Assembly: GCA_045107085.1 (NCBI GenBank)
Contig: JBGCFT010000121.1
Span: 1-10,503 of the forward strand
DNA from: NORP309 sp045107085
GTDB lineage: Bacteria > Pseudomonadota > Gammaproteobacteria > Xanthomonadales > Marinicellaceae
DNA length: 10,503 nt
Direction of reading: 5' to 3'
Under the pieces are notes generated by a model, which saw only the letters and a list, made by a program, of their open reading frames with translations, was not told the DNA's origin and did no database searches. Positions 1 through 7,397 of the stretch are shown one piece after another. The first letter of the stretch is position 1. Every line of letters starts with the position of its first letter. Position numbers and translations under genes: made by a program.

Positions 1-49
1 AAACATTTTTAAATCCGGAGTTTATTAATTTCATAGAGTATTTTAACAT
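1..49 (-). CDS. Possible start of a gene running off the left edge (weak)
   Basis: A minus-strand frame opens with ATG at 47-49 (second in-frame ATG at 32-34) and stays open to the window edge, giving MLKYSMKLINSGFKNV. A stop codon lies directly before the first ATG, so it cannot start further upstream. No Shine-Dalgarno sequence is visible. The only support is the good leftward promoter at 183-210, which would give a 5' leader of about 127 nt. Sixteen codons cannot be assigned to any family, and the frame may be chance. Confidence 0.2.
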   Translation of the reverse strand, partial: MLKYSMKLINSGFKNV

Positions 50-182
50 CTAAGTCTGTATTTTTACTATTTATTCAAAAGTTAATACAATCGATAAATT
101 TTTTTTTATAGTTAGAAATTTTATCTACCCAATTCTTCTTCTGGTAATTCTTGTTCAATTGACATTTATATTCAAGTGATAA

Positions 183-210
183 ATTATAGCGTATAGAATG
201 CTCATCTCAA
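183..210 (-). promoter_or_regulatory. Predicted sigma70-type promoter reading leftward
   Basis: On the minus strand a perfect TATAAT -10 box (183-188) lies 16 bp downstream of TTGAGA (205-210), which matches TTGACA at five of six positions. It is the best promoter-like pair I found in the window. It lies downstream of the secreted TPR gene and points off the left edge, so it probably serves a gene mostly outside the window. The predicted transcript start, near 176, is followed by a 14-codon ORF (start codon 163-165) and then an ORF open to the window edge (start 47-49). This is judged by sequence match only. Confidence 0.5.
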
Positions 211-264
211 GAATAAAGCTTATGATTATTTCTGACTAGTAATGATTAAGAAACTTGAATTATG

Positions 265-813
265 TTAACTATTTTGACTTTTCAATGATTCAATTTTAAT
301 TAACAATTGCTTTCTAAAATCTTCGAAGCTTTCATCTGCATTTAACAAAGATTGTTGATAAGACTTGATAGCCAAATCCACGTTGTTCATTGTTTCATAA
401 ATTTCACCCAGATCATAATAGGCTCCGGCAGCATTTTCTGGCATAGCTTGAATGAGCTTTTGGCAAATTAGAATTGCCGATTGATATTGCTGTAAATTTT
501 TATAATAGGTTATGAGCTTCAAATAGACTTCTACGTTTTTAATATCTTGATAAATCGCCCTATTAAAATCTTTTATTGCATATGAGGATTTTCCCATGGC
601 TTCAAAACTGAGCCCTCTTTGATAATAAGCTTCTGCAAATTCGGGTTCCAATGCGATGGCTTGGGTAAAAAATACCGAAGCATCAATGAAATGATAAGAC
701 TGATTCTTTATTAAGCCTTTTTCAAATAAATCTTGTGCTTCTTGAGGTTGCCCAAATGCAACATATGAAAGGAGATTAAGTAATAACAGTTTGGATAGTT
801 TTATAGATAACAT
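265..813 (-). CDS. Secreted (periplasmic) TPR-repeat protein
   Basis: A 182-residue protein. Its N-terminus is a typical Sec signal peptide: lysines at 5 and 8, a hydrophobic core from about 9 to 20, and a likely cleavage site after Gly21 (AFG-Q). There is no lipobox cysteine, so the mature protein is probably soluble in the periplasm. The rest is about four TPR helical hairpins (roughly 25-58, 61-92, 93-126, 129-162), recognisable from spaced A/Y/G/A positions such as AEAYYQRGLSFEAMGKSSYA. TPRs are protein-binding scaffolds; no catalytic motif is visible. It lies 113 bp downstream of the sigma factor gene on the same strand and may be cotranscribed with it or be one of its targets. No clear Shine-Dalgarno sequence precedes the ATG, but this start is the one that supplies the signal peptide. 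The partner is unknown. Confidence 0.85.
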   Translation of the reverse strand: MLSIKLSKLLLLNLLSYVAFGQPQEAQDLFEKGLIKNQSYHFIDASVFFTQAIALEPEFAEAYYQRGLSFEAMGKSSYAIKDFNRAIYQDIKNVEVYLKLITYYKNLQQYQSAILICQKLIQAMPENAAGAYYDLGEIYETMNNVDLAIKSYQQSLLNADESFEDFRKQLLIKIESLKSQNS

Positions 814-926
814 AATGGTGCTTTTTATTTAAAATACACACATTAGTACGATAATAATAACAAGTTACTGGCATATATATGGTTTAAAGACTTTTGTTTG
901 ATTAGTGGAACAAACAGAGAGCTCCG

Positions 927-1493
927 TTATTTCAATGAGGCAAACAACCAAGCCCTTGCTTTTTTCCAATCGCGTATGACAGTACTTTCTGAAATGTCTA
1001 ATAATTCAGCTACTTCAATAAAGCTGTAACCTGCAAAAAAATGATACGTAACAATGTCAGATAATCTTGGGCTTAATTTTTTGAGTTTATTTAAAGCTTT
1101 ATCAATTTCTAGAATTTCATTAATTGAACTGCCCTTGTTGTCACTTAATTGAATGACTTGATCACCATCTAAGCTGCTTTCTATGCCTTTGCGCTTGGCC
1201 GTTAATCGAGCACGGGCTGTGTCTGTAATAATTTGTCTCATGGCCAATGCTGCAACATGATAAAAATGTTTAGTGCCTTTTATATTGAGCTTGTTATTTT
1301 TTTGAATTTTAATAAAAGCTTCATGAACCAAAGATGTGGTATTTAAAAATTCATCTTTTTTATGGTTTGACTTGATATTATGAGCCATGACCTTCAATTG
1401 TTTATAAACAATCGGCAAGATATGATCCCAGTTTTCAGGATTGATATTCTCTTGATTCAATAAATAGGTGAGTTCAGAGGATTTATTTGTCAT
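927..1493 (-). CDS. ECF-type RNA polymerase sigma factor (TIGR02999/ECF43-like)
   Basis: A 188-residue sigma factor with only regions 2 and 4, as in the ECF group. Region 2 spans about residues 23-103 and includes the NTTSLVHEAF stretch (51-60) where most ECF factors have an acidic DAED-like motif, followed by FYHVAALAMRQIITDTARAR. Region 4 spans about 125-185 and holds the helix-turn-helix FIEVAELLDISESTVIRDWK. This signature is that of the TIGR02999 family, often encoded beside Ser/Thr kinases. The start codon overlaps the last codons of the kinase gene (11 bp, ATGACAAATAA shared), and no Shine-Dalgarno sequence is visible, so translation is probably coupled to the kinase. No anti-sigma factor gene is present. 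By analogy with the Vibrio PknT-EcfP pair, the neighbouring kinase may activate it by phosphorylating Thr/Ser in region 2.2; that is inference. Target promoters are unknown. Confidence 0.92.
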   Translation of the reverse strand: MTNKSSELTYLLNQENINPENWDHILPIVYKQLKVMAHNIKSNHKKDEFLNTTSLVHEAFIKIQKNNKLNIKGTKHFYHVAALAMRQIITDTARARLTAKRKGIESSLDGDQVIQLSDNKGSSINEILEIDKALNKLKKLSPRLSDIVTYHFFAGYSFIEVAELLDISESTVIRDWKKARAWLFASLK

Positions 1494-4140
1494 GGTTTAT
1501 ATTAAAAAATTGCGCATACCAATGGTGATTATTCAGTATAGCAAATAATTGCTGTTTTGCTGCATTGTATTCTTCAATACTCTCAGTGTTATTTAATTTT
1601 AATTGTGATTTTTCAATGCCAGCTTGAATCACCCAATAAATCCAACCTTGCTGTTTTGTATTGCTTTGAAGTACTTTATTGGCATCTGTATAGTATTTTA
1701 GTGCCAATTCATGATTGTGATTTTGTGAAGCCAAACAAGCCAAAACCATCATAATATTAACATACCGGTTTTGATTGGAATGCGCTTCGGTTAATTGATC
1801 TTGAGCGTATGTATCCATTCCATAGGAGAGGGTTTGTGCATTGAGTAAATCCCCAGATTTAATGTAATGGTCCATTCTATAAGCTTTTAAAGTCTGTATC
1901 ACTTTGTGAGAATCATCAAATGTTAGGCTAAAAAACGCATAAGACTCACTGTACAATTGATTAGATTGTTTAAACTGAGAAAGCTCTGTCAGTGCCCGAG
2001 CTTGTATTATTTTAGCTGCCATTTCTGTAAAACTGGGTTTCAAACTTAATTGCTTCATTCGATCTAAAGCGCGGGAGGTTAAGTCGATGGCTTGTTGAAA
2101 ATCTCCTAAATAATATTTGACATTGGCACGGTTTATATAATTTTCATAATTGATTTTTTCAGTATTTAAACTGACTTGTTGACTCAATTTCTCAAATATT
2201 TCATCGGCTTTTAAGTAGTCACCTTGGGCAGTTAACCTAATCGCTAACGAGTTTCTTAATGCGATTAAATCCGGGTGATGATTGTTGCCATGTGCTTGTT
2301 CAAAATAATTTTGAGCTTTAAATAATAAACCGTTTAAATACTGATTGTTTTCTTGTTCTCTTAATAAGATATATTTGTAGTAATTGATCTTTCCCAGACT
2401 ATCTTGGTCATTGTCTTTTTCAGCAATGATTTCAGCTTTGTTGTAAAATTTAAGTGCCTGTTTTTTTTCGTTTAAATCATCATAAAAAGCACCCATATTA
2501 ATATAAGTTTCTGCCTTTATTTCTGGATCAATGGTCCATACTTTTGAGATTTCGTAGGCTCTATCAATATAACGCAGTGCTTCTGAATAGTTATGTTGCA
2601 AACCATGATATCGAGCCAATTCATTTGAGTTTTTCAAATATTGTGAAGCATGATTTTTTAAATTTTTAGCATAATAATCAATCGCAAACTGAGTATACTT
2701 TTTACTTAACTCGTATTCTTCTAATTCTGCAAACACCAAACCAATTTCGGCCGCTGTTTCTGCTCGGGTCAAAGGATCATCTATAGAGTCAAGATCAAAT
2801 GTGCGAGCACCATTGACAAACATTTCTCTAACGGTAATGGTTGTACTGCCTCCATTAACAGGAGAAGCTGAATGTAATGATTTTTTATAAAACTCTTGCA
2901 ACTGTCTACTTTTATTGGCCTCTTTTTGAGCGATATTGGCCTGTTGCATTGATACAAATATGCCAGTAACTAATGAAACAAAAACAAGTAAAGCTAAAAC
3001 ACTACTCCAAAGATTTCGTGTCACAAACATTGAAAATCTATAATACCAACTGTCTTTTATGGCTGTTATCGGTCTATTGGTTAGAAATCGATTAAGATCA
3101 TCCATTAACAATGCGACTGATTGATAACGCCGAGACTTATCTACATGCATGGCTTTATTGATAATGGTATTTAATGCACCTTTCAGATTATGGGATTTCA
3201 CAGGATGATTCTTGTCTAACACTAAATCACTGGCATTGATGTGGCTAGGATCACAAATAAGATTGATGCGTTCAGAAATAGATAAACCTTCTAAATTGAA
3301 TCGTTTTTTTGCGGTTAATAATTCAAACAACAACACGCCCAAAGAGTATACATCTGTCACAACAGAACTATTCATGCCATTAATTTGCTCTGGGGCTGCA
3401 TAATCTGGAGTGAATATTTGAGTCTTTGTGGCGTTGCCCTTATTATCTTCGGTTAATTTAGCAATGCCAAAATCTAGTAATTTAACTTGTTGATTTTTAT
3501 CAATCAGAATATTGGCCGGTTTAAGGTCTCGGTGGATAACAAATTGATTGTGTGCATGACTCACGGCACCACATAATTGATTAAATAAGTGCAACCGACT
3601 TTTTAATCCTAACTTATTGTTTTCACAATACCTTATGATATTTTCACCATCAATCCATTCTGTGGCAATATAAGGCACACTATTTTCATCCACACCGGCC
3701 TCTATAAGGGTGGCGATATTTTTATGCTTTAGTTTGGCATGAATGGTTTTCTCATTGAAAAATCGAGATTCCATCTCTGCGTTTTTCAACTCTGTGCGTA
3801 TGGTTTTTAATGCCACTGTAATATCGACATCACTGAGCTTTGAACGGGCTTTGTAGACAACTCCCATACCACCTGATGCTATTTTTTTGATGATTTCAAA
3901 GTGACCAATACGTGATCGATCAAATTGACTCTTTAATGCTTGACTTGTTATTTTATTCGGGATTTGCAACATAAAATCATCGTCATCACTGACTTGCAAC
4001 ATATTAATGACTTGAGTATAAATATCATCATTTTGATTGGATTCTTTTTTAACATAAGCACTTCTTTCCTTCTGCCTTAAGGTCAGTGCATGCTCATAAA
4101 TTTTTTCTATAAGCTTCCAATTATCATGTTCAGATTTCAT
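1483..4140 (-). CDS. Transmembrane Ser/Thr protein kinase with C-terminal TPR region
   Basis: An 885-residue protein. Residues 1-80 are the helical leader common to TPR-type bacterial Ser/Thr kinases. The Hanks-type kinase domain (about 80-355) is complete: glycine loop IASGGMGVVYKA (87-98, first glycine replaced by alanine), lysine K112 in VALK, probable alpha-C glutamate E130, catalytic loop HRDLKPAN (203-210, base D205), DFG (223-225), Thr-rich activation loop (T238, T240, T244), APE (249-251) and DVYSLG (263-268). A single membrane helix follows (about 378-398). Residues about 440-870 are TPR-like helical repeats expected outside the cytoplasm, where they could sense a protein or ligand. 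It is the first gene of a likely operon, with the sigma factor starting inside its 3' end. All catalytic residues are present, so it should be active, probably phosphorylating itself and possibly the sigma factor. No clear Shine-Dalgarno sequence precedes the start. Confidence 0.95.
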   Translation of the reverse strand: MKSEHDNWKLIEKIYEHALTLRQKERSAYVKKESNQNDDIYTQVINMLQVSDDDDFMLQIPNKITSQALKSQFDRSRIGHFEIIKKIASGGMGVVYKARSKLSDVDITVALKTIRTELKNAEMESRFFNEKTIHAKLKHKNIATLIEAGVDENSVPYIATEWIDGENIIRYCENNKLGLKSRLHLFNQLCGAVSHAHNQFVIHRDLKPANILIDKNQQVKLLDFGIAKLTEDNKGNATKTQIFTPDYAAPEQINGMNSSVVTDVYSLGVLLFELLTAKKRFNLEGLSISERINLICDPSHINASDLVLDKNHPVKSHNLKGALNTIINKAMHVDKSRRYQSVALLMDDLNRFLTNRPITAIKDSWYYRFSMFVTRNLWSSVLALLVFVSLVTGIFVSMQQANIAQKEANKSRQLQEFYKKSLHSASPVNGGSTTITVREMFVNGARTFDLDSIDDPLTRAETAAEIGLVFAELEEYELSKKYTQFAIDYYAKNLKNHASQYLKNSNELARYHGLQHNYSEALRYIDRAYEISKVWTIDPEIKAETYINMGAFYDDLNEKKQALKFYNKAEIIAEKDNDQDSLGKINYYKYILLREQENNQYLNGLLFKAQNYFEQAHGNNHHPDLIALRNSLAIRLTAQGDYLKADEIFEKLSQQVSLNTEKINYENYINRANVKYYLGDFQQAIDLTSRALDRMKQLSLKPSFTEMAAKIIQARALTELSQFKQSNQLYSESYAFFSLTFDDSHKVIQTLKAYRMDHYIKSGDLLNAQTLSYGMDTYAQDQLTEAHSNQNRYVNIMMVLACLASQNHNHELALKYYTDANKVLQSNTKQQGWIYWVIQAGIEKSQLKLNNTESIEEYNAAKQQLFAILNNHHWYAQFFNINHDK

Positions 4141-4198
4141 TCGTTAAACTATACCAATATGAGGCGTGCATTTCCATATATTTAATTTCTATAAATAA

Positions 4199-4211
4199 TG
4201 TTATAGTAACA
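4199..4211. promoter_or_regulatory. Short inverted repeat in the divergent kinase/DUF924 promoter region
   Basis: A perfect 5-bp inverted repeat, TGTTA-TAG-TAACA, lies in the 95-bp gap between the divergent starts of the kinase gene (4140) and the DUF924 gene (4236). It overlaps TATAGT (4202-4207), which could be a -10 box for the rightward gene, although no good -35 box lies 16-18 bp upstream. It might be an operator for either gene. At this length in AT-rich DNA it could easily be chance. Confidence 0.2.
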
Positions 4212-4235
4212 CTCATTACAGAATTTAGATAAACA

Positions 4236-4775
4236 ATGAACTATCAAGAAATTATTCAATTTTGGTTCCATGACATTGAACCCAAGCAAATTTGGATTAA
4301 AGATGCAAAATTTGATCAGCTAATTACAGATAAATTTTCGAAAGTCTATCAACAGGCAACACGTTGTGAGCTTTATGATTGGCGCCAGTCCGCAGAAGGA
4401 TGTTTGGCAGAAATCATTGTATTGGATCAGTTTTCCAGAAACATGTTTAGAGATTCATCACTGGCATTTAAATACGATGCATTGGCTTTGTGCCTGGCAC
4501 AAAGTGCTGTTTTCCAAGGCATTGACAAAAAGATAGATAAAGACAAACGGGGGTTTATATATTTACCATATATGCACAGTGAATCCAAAATCATTCATCA
4601 ACAAGCCTTGAAGATATACCAAGACCACGGCGTAGAAGGATCTCTTGAATTTGAAATAAAACACAAAAATATTATCGATAGATTTGGTCGATACCCTCAC
4701 AGGAACAAAGTCTTGGGGCGAAAATCAACCAACGAAGAAATTGAGTTTCTAAAAGGGCCTAATTCTAGTTTTTAA
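4236..4775 (+). CDS. DUF924 family protein
   Basis: A 179-residue protein that matches the DUF924 family (PF06041) along its full length: an opening IIQFWF with an early conserved Trp, LDQFSRNMFR (63-72), YLPYMHSE (109-116), and the C-terminal signature DRFGRYPHRNKVLGR (148-162) with STNEE and a closing FLKGPNSSF. Length and both ends look normal, so the gene is intact. The family has a TPR-like all-helical fold, is predicted cytoplasmic, and has no firmly established biochemical role that I know of. There is no signal peptide or membrane segment. It is the only rightward gene in the window. It starts divergently from the kinase gene and its last 11 bp overlap the end of the convergent regulator gene. 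Nothing visible links it functionally to its neighbours. Confidence 0.93.
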   Translation: MNYQEIIQFWFHDIEPKQIWIKDAKFDQLITDKFSKVYQQATRCELYDWRQSAEGCLAEIIVLDQFSRNMFRDSSLAFKYDALALCLAQSAVFQGIDKKIDKDKRGFIYLPYMHSESKIIHQQALKIYQDHGVEGSLEFEIKHKNIIDRFGRYPHRNKVLGRKSTNEEIEFLKGPNSSF

Positions 4776-7086
4776 CAGCAATGGATTGATTGATGCTTTT
4801 GTTCAAATTGGCTAAATATAAATCGTCCTTTGTTTGCCAAAATTCATTGGCTTTATTTTTACATTGGTTAGCTAAATCAACTGCTTTTATAAATTCTCCC
4901 TTAAGTTTGAAAGATTTAGACAATAATAATTCATACGGGTAAGAAAAAGGCTTGAGTTCTTTTGATTTTTTCAGTTGATCCAAAGCATCATCGGCTAAGT
5001 TTTGCGAAATATATATTTCTGCTAATTGGTTATTGATCGCAATCATTGACTCAGTATCTTTTGTGTCCACGGCTAATTCAAAAGTATTATTCAGCAGTTC
5101 TTTTGACTGTTTGTTATTGTTAGTTAAAGATAAATATCTGGCTCTTTTAATATTAACTCTTGGCTGCAGTCTGATTTCTTTTTTATCATCTATATGAACC
5201 TGCAATGTGTCTAAAATTGAAGGAATAGCCGCTAAATTTCCACTGTCTAGCAATAGGTCAACTTCAAGCAATTTATTATTAATTTCTGCCCTTTTATTAT
5301 TGGATTTTATGGCTAAATCTTTGTGTTGCTTTAAATAGATTTCTGCTTTTTGCCATTGTTGGCGCACTCGAGCAATATCTACAAAAAATTGTTTGGAAGC
5401 CAACAACATGGCTGCGTAATCTATTTCTGTGGCAATGCTCTCTAATTCTTGATTCAAATTCCAAGCTTTTTCAAATTGACCTTGTGTTAATTGCACATAA
5501 ATCAATTCATTCAAAGTAGCACCTATGCCAATTTTATTTTTCATGGCTCTCACAATCGCTAATGAATGATTCAGTTGCTTAGTGGCTTCTTGGTAATCAG
5601 CTTCGTGCACAGCGAGTCTGGCAAGTGTCGTATAAACTTTCGCTTCACCAATCAAATCGCCTAATTGATTAAACAATATTTTGGCTTTATTGATGCTTTC
5701 TTTAGCCAGACTTGTCTTTCCTATTTTTTGCAACAGACTGGCTTTTTTGCGATACACTTCAGCGATAAATTCTGGAAATTCATTTTCTGATACCTCCACG
5801 ATTAATTTATCCAATTGATTGATGGCCTTATCGTTTTCAGTTAATCCTGCGTATAAGTAACTGAGATTGAGCTGTATATTTTTAAGTTCAAAAACTGGTG
5901 AGTCTTTGTATTTTTCTACTATTTTATGGTATGTTTCAAGAGCTAAATCAGGCTTACCTGTTTTGTTATAAATCAATCCTTTAAGTGATTCTGAATGAAT
6001 TTCAATGTATGGACTAGAATCTATACTTGATAAAGTATCCAATATTCCCAATGCTTGTTGTTGCATACCAAGCCTATTTTTAACTTCAGCCAAGGCTAAT
6101 CGCGCTAAACTAAATTGACTGTCTTCTATGATACAAATTTCAAAATAATGGGCTGCCTTTTCATCTTCTCCTTTGTCAATTTCAGCCAAACCCCTCAAAT
6201 AATTTTCGAGTAATATTTGGTTTTTTGGTAGATTAATTTCTGTTAATCTACTGCCTTGATTTTTAGTTTTTTCAATGAGCCAATTGTTGGCTTGCGTATA
6301 GAGTTGATTAAAATTTTTATTACTAACAGAAAATGTTTCTACTTTTTGGTTTTTGTCTTTAAGTTGGTATTCTAGTGTGTATTGGTCATTGTCCTTTCTA
6401 ATTTTAGTGGTTAGCACCTTTAGTTCAGGGGAAATATCCCATTGATACTCTAAATATTGTTGAGCGGTTAAATTCTGTGGCTTGCTTTTATAATCTTTAA
6501 TTAATGCATCGTGTGATTCGCCTAAAATTTGTTGAATAAATTTTATATTGTTAGCCGACCACCATTGCGCCTCTGAATCTGATTTCTCTTGCGATAAAAT
6601 TAATAGTAGGGGCTTAGGAGTCTTTTCAGCAAGCACTGCTTGGTTTTTTTTGAAATCATTGAATTGTACCAATATTAAAACCACTGCTAATAATGCCATA
6701 CATGCAGCAATAATAAAGGGCATTTTTTTTGATTTAATTTGAGGTTGAGGGACCGTAGCAATTTTGATTTTGATGTCATCAGTAAATGTGATATCTGGTA
6801 AAAACTTCATACCTAAGCCATACTGAGATTCAAAATAATCTAGTTCTTCACAACTATTCAACACTTTTTTTAGCTTGGTAAAACTTTTATCAACGGTATT
6901 ATCAGCAACAACTCGCCCTTTCCAAACCTCTTCAATAATTTCATCTTTAGATGCCAATGCGCCATCTTTTTTCAGAAAAAATAATAATAAATCGTAGTTT
7001 TGCTTAGTCAACGTCACCTTCTCATTATTGAAATACAGTTCTTTTTTAGTGGAATTCAGGGTAAAATTTGAAAAGTTATAAATCAT
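4765..7086 (-). CDS. Membrane-anchored winged-helix regulator with TPR sensor region (CadC/ToxR-like layout)
   Basis: A 773-residue protein. Residues 1-96 are an OmpR/PhoB-type winged-helix DNA-binding domain: N-terminal beta strands, LTKQNYDLLLFFLKKDG, the VADNTVDKSFTKLKKVL recognition-helix region (about 60-76), and the hairpin ending in YGLGMKFLPDI. There is no receiver domain, so it is not a normal response regulator. One membrane helix (about 122-142) places the remainder outside the cytoplasm: a mixed alpha/beta stretch (about 157-280), then TPR-like helical repeats (about 288-750). This is the layout of CadC/ToxR-like one-component regulators, which sense in the periplasm and bind DNA while anchored in the membrane. 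No Shine-Dalgarno sequence precedes the ATG; instead a large inverted repeat ends 7 bp upstream, which could be an autoregulatory operator. Its stop overlaps the DUF924 gene end. Ligand and targets are unknown. Confidence 0.92.
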   Translation of the reverse strand: MIYNFSNFTLNSTKKELYFNNEKVTLTKQNYDLLLFFLKKDGALASKDEIIEEVWKGRVVADNTVDKSFTKLKKVLNSCEELDYFESQYGLGMKFLPDITFTDDIKIKIATVPQPQIKSKKMPFIIAACMALLAVVLILVQFNDFKKNQAVLAEKTPKPLLLILSQEKSDSEAQWWSANNIKFIQQILGESHDALIKDYKSKPQNLTAQQYLEYQWDISPELKVLTTKIRKDNDQYTLEYQLKDKNQKVETFSVSNKNFNQLYTQANNWLIEKTKNQGSRLTEINLPKNQILLENYLRGLAEIDKGEDEKAAHYFEICIIEDSQFSLARLALAEVKNRLGMQQQALGILDTLSSIDSSPYIEIHSESLKGLIYNKTGKPDLALETYHKIVEKYKDSPVFELKNIQLNLSYLYAGLTENDKAINQLDKLIVEVSENEFPEFIAEVYRKKASLLQKIGKTSLAKESINKAKILFNQLGDLIGEAKVYTTLARLAVHEADYQEATKQLNHSLAIVRAMKNKIGIGATLNELIYVQLTQGQFEKAWNLNQELESIATEIDYAAMLLASKQFFVDIARVRQQWQKAEIYLKQHKDLAIKSNNKRAEINNKLLEVDLLLDSGNLAAIPSILDTLQVHIDDKKEIRLQPRVNIKRARYLSLTNNNKQSKELLNNTFELAVDTKDTESMIAINNQLAEIYISQNLADDALDQLKKSKELKPFSYPYELLLSKSFKLKGEFIKAVDLANQCKNKANEFWQTKDDLYLANLNKSINQSIAVKN

Positions 7087-7093
7087 TTAGCTA

Positions 7094-7135
7094 GATTGTG
7101 AAAAGTATTTAAATTAAAAATACTTTATCACAATC
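7094..7135. promoter_or_regulatory. Large inverted repeat upstream of the winged-helix regulator
   Basis: The left arm GATTGTGAAAAGTATTT (7094-7110) is the reverse complement of the right arm (7118-7135) except for a single extra base in the right arm, with a 7-nt AT-only centre. Neither strand has a T-run after the stem, so it does not look like an intrinsic terminator. It ends 7 bp before the regulator's start codon. A third copy of the half-site, minus-strand GATTGTGGATAATTATT, lies at 7169-7185, about 50 bp away and in the same orientation as the right arm. A possible minus-strand -10 box, TATTAT (7143-7148), would put the transcript start right at the repeat. An operator, perhaps for the regulator itself, or a 5' mRNA hairpin are both possible. 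Confidence 0.6.
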
Positions 7136-7173
7136 ACTTAAAATAATACACTTTTCTCATTTTTGATGAATAA

Positions 7174-7182
7174 TTATCCACA
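7174..7182 (+). promoter_or_regulatory. DnaA-box-like 9-mer
   Basis: TTATCCACA matches the strict DnaA box exactly. It is a single copy inside the third half-site (7169-7185) of the repeat family upstream of the winged-helix regulator gene. There is no cluster of boxes and no origin gene nearby, so chance or membership of that other motif is more likely than DnaA binding. Confidence 0.15.
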
Positions 7183-7216
7183 ATCAAAGTTTCAGTATTG
7201 ATTTTTGTCATTAAAA

Positions 7217-7397
7217 TTAATCAAACCATTCTATTGTCGTGATGCCTTCATTAAATACATCTTGCCATATTCCAATATTCCAAATGCCTTCTTGAAGATT
7301 AATACGACTTTGACGAATTTGTAATTGATCATTATTTTTGCGTAAATGCAGCCACATATTTGTATTATAATTTTCATCAAACCCTTGGCCTATGGCA
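7217..7397 (-). repeat. C-terminal cassette duplicated between the two tandem secreted-protein genes
   Basis: This stretch and 10323-10503 are direct copies encoding the last 59 residues of each protein. They share a 37-bp identical block (7249-7285 and 10355-10391). The copy nearest the window edge differs at only two of about 58 positions, both silent. The match probably continues beyond the window edge. Similarity falls in a short segment coding for residues 955-960 of the complete protein, where most of the amino acid changes lie. Confidence 0.9.

Noticed and set aside
123..165. 14-codon minus-strand ORF (MSIEQELPEEELGR) as a gene
   Set aside because: It is too short to judge, with no Shine-Dalgarno sequence and no family. 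It is kept only as part of the promoter observation.
895..916. TGTTTG/CAAACA hairpin downstream of the sigma factor gene as a terminator
   Set aside because: The stem is only 6 A/T-rich pairs with a 10-nt loop and no clean T-run, so transcription may well continue into the TPR gene.
1557..1754. Rightward ORF of 65 codons opposite the kinase gene
   Set aside because: It lies entirely antisense to the TPR part of an obviously real kinase gene, has no recognisable domain, and its composition looks like a reverse-frame shadow.
7094..7135. Inverted repeat considered as an intrinsic terminator of the secreted-protein gene or as a CRP site
   Set aside because: There is no T-run after the stem on either strand, and the TGTGA and TCACA halves are 26 bp apart rather than the 6 bp of a CRP site.
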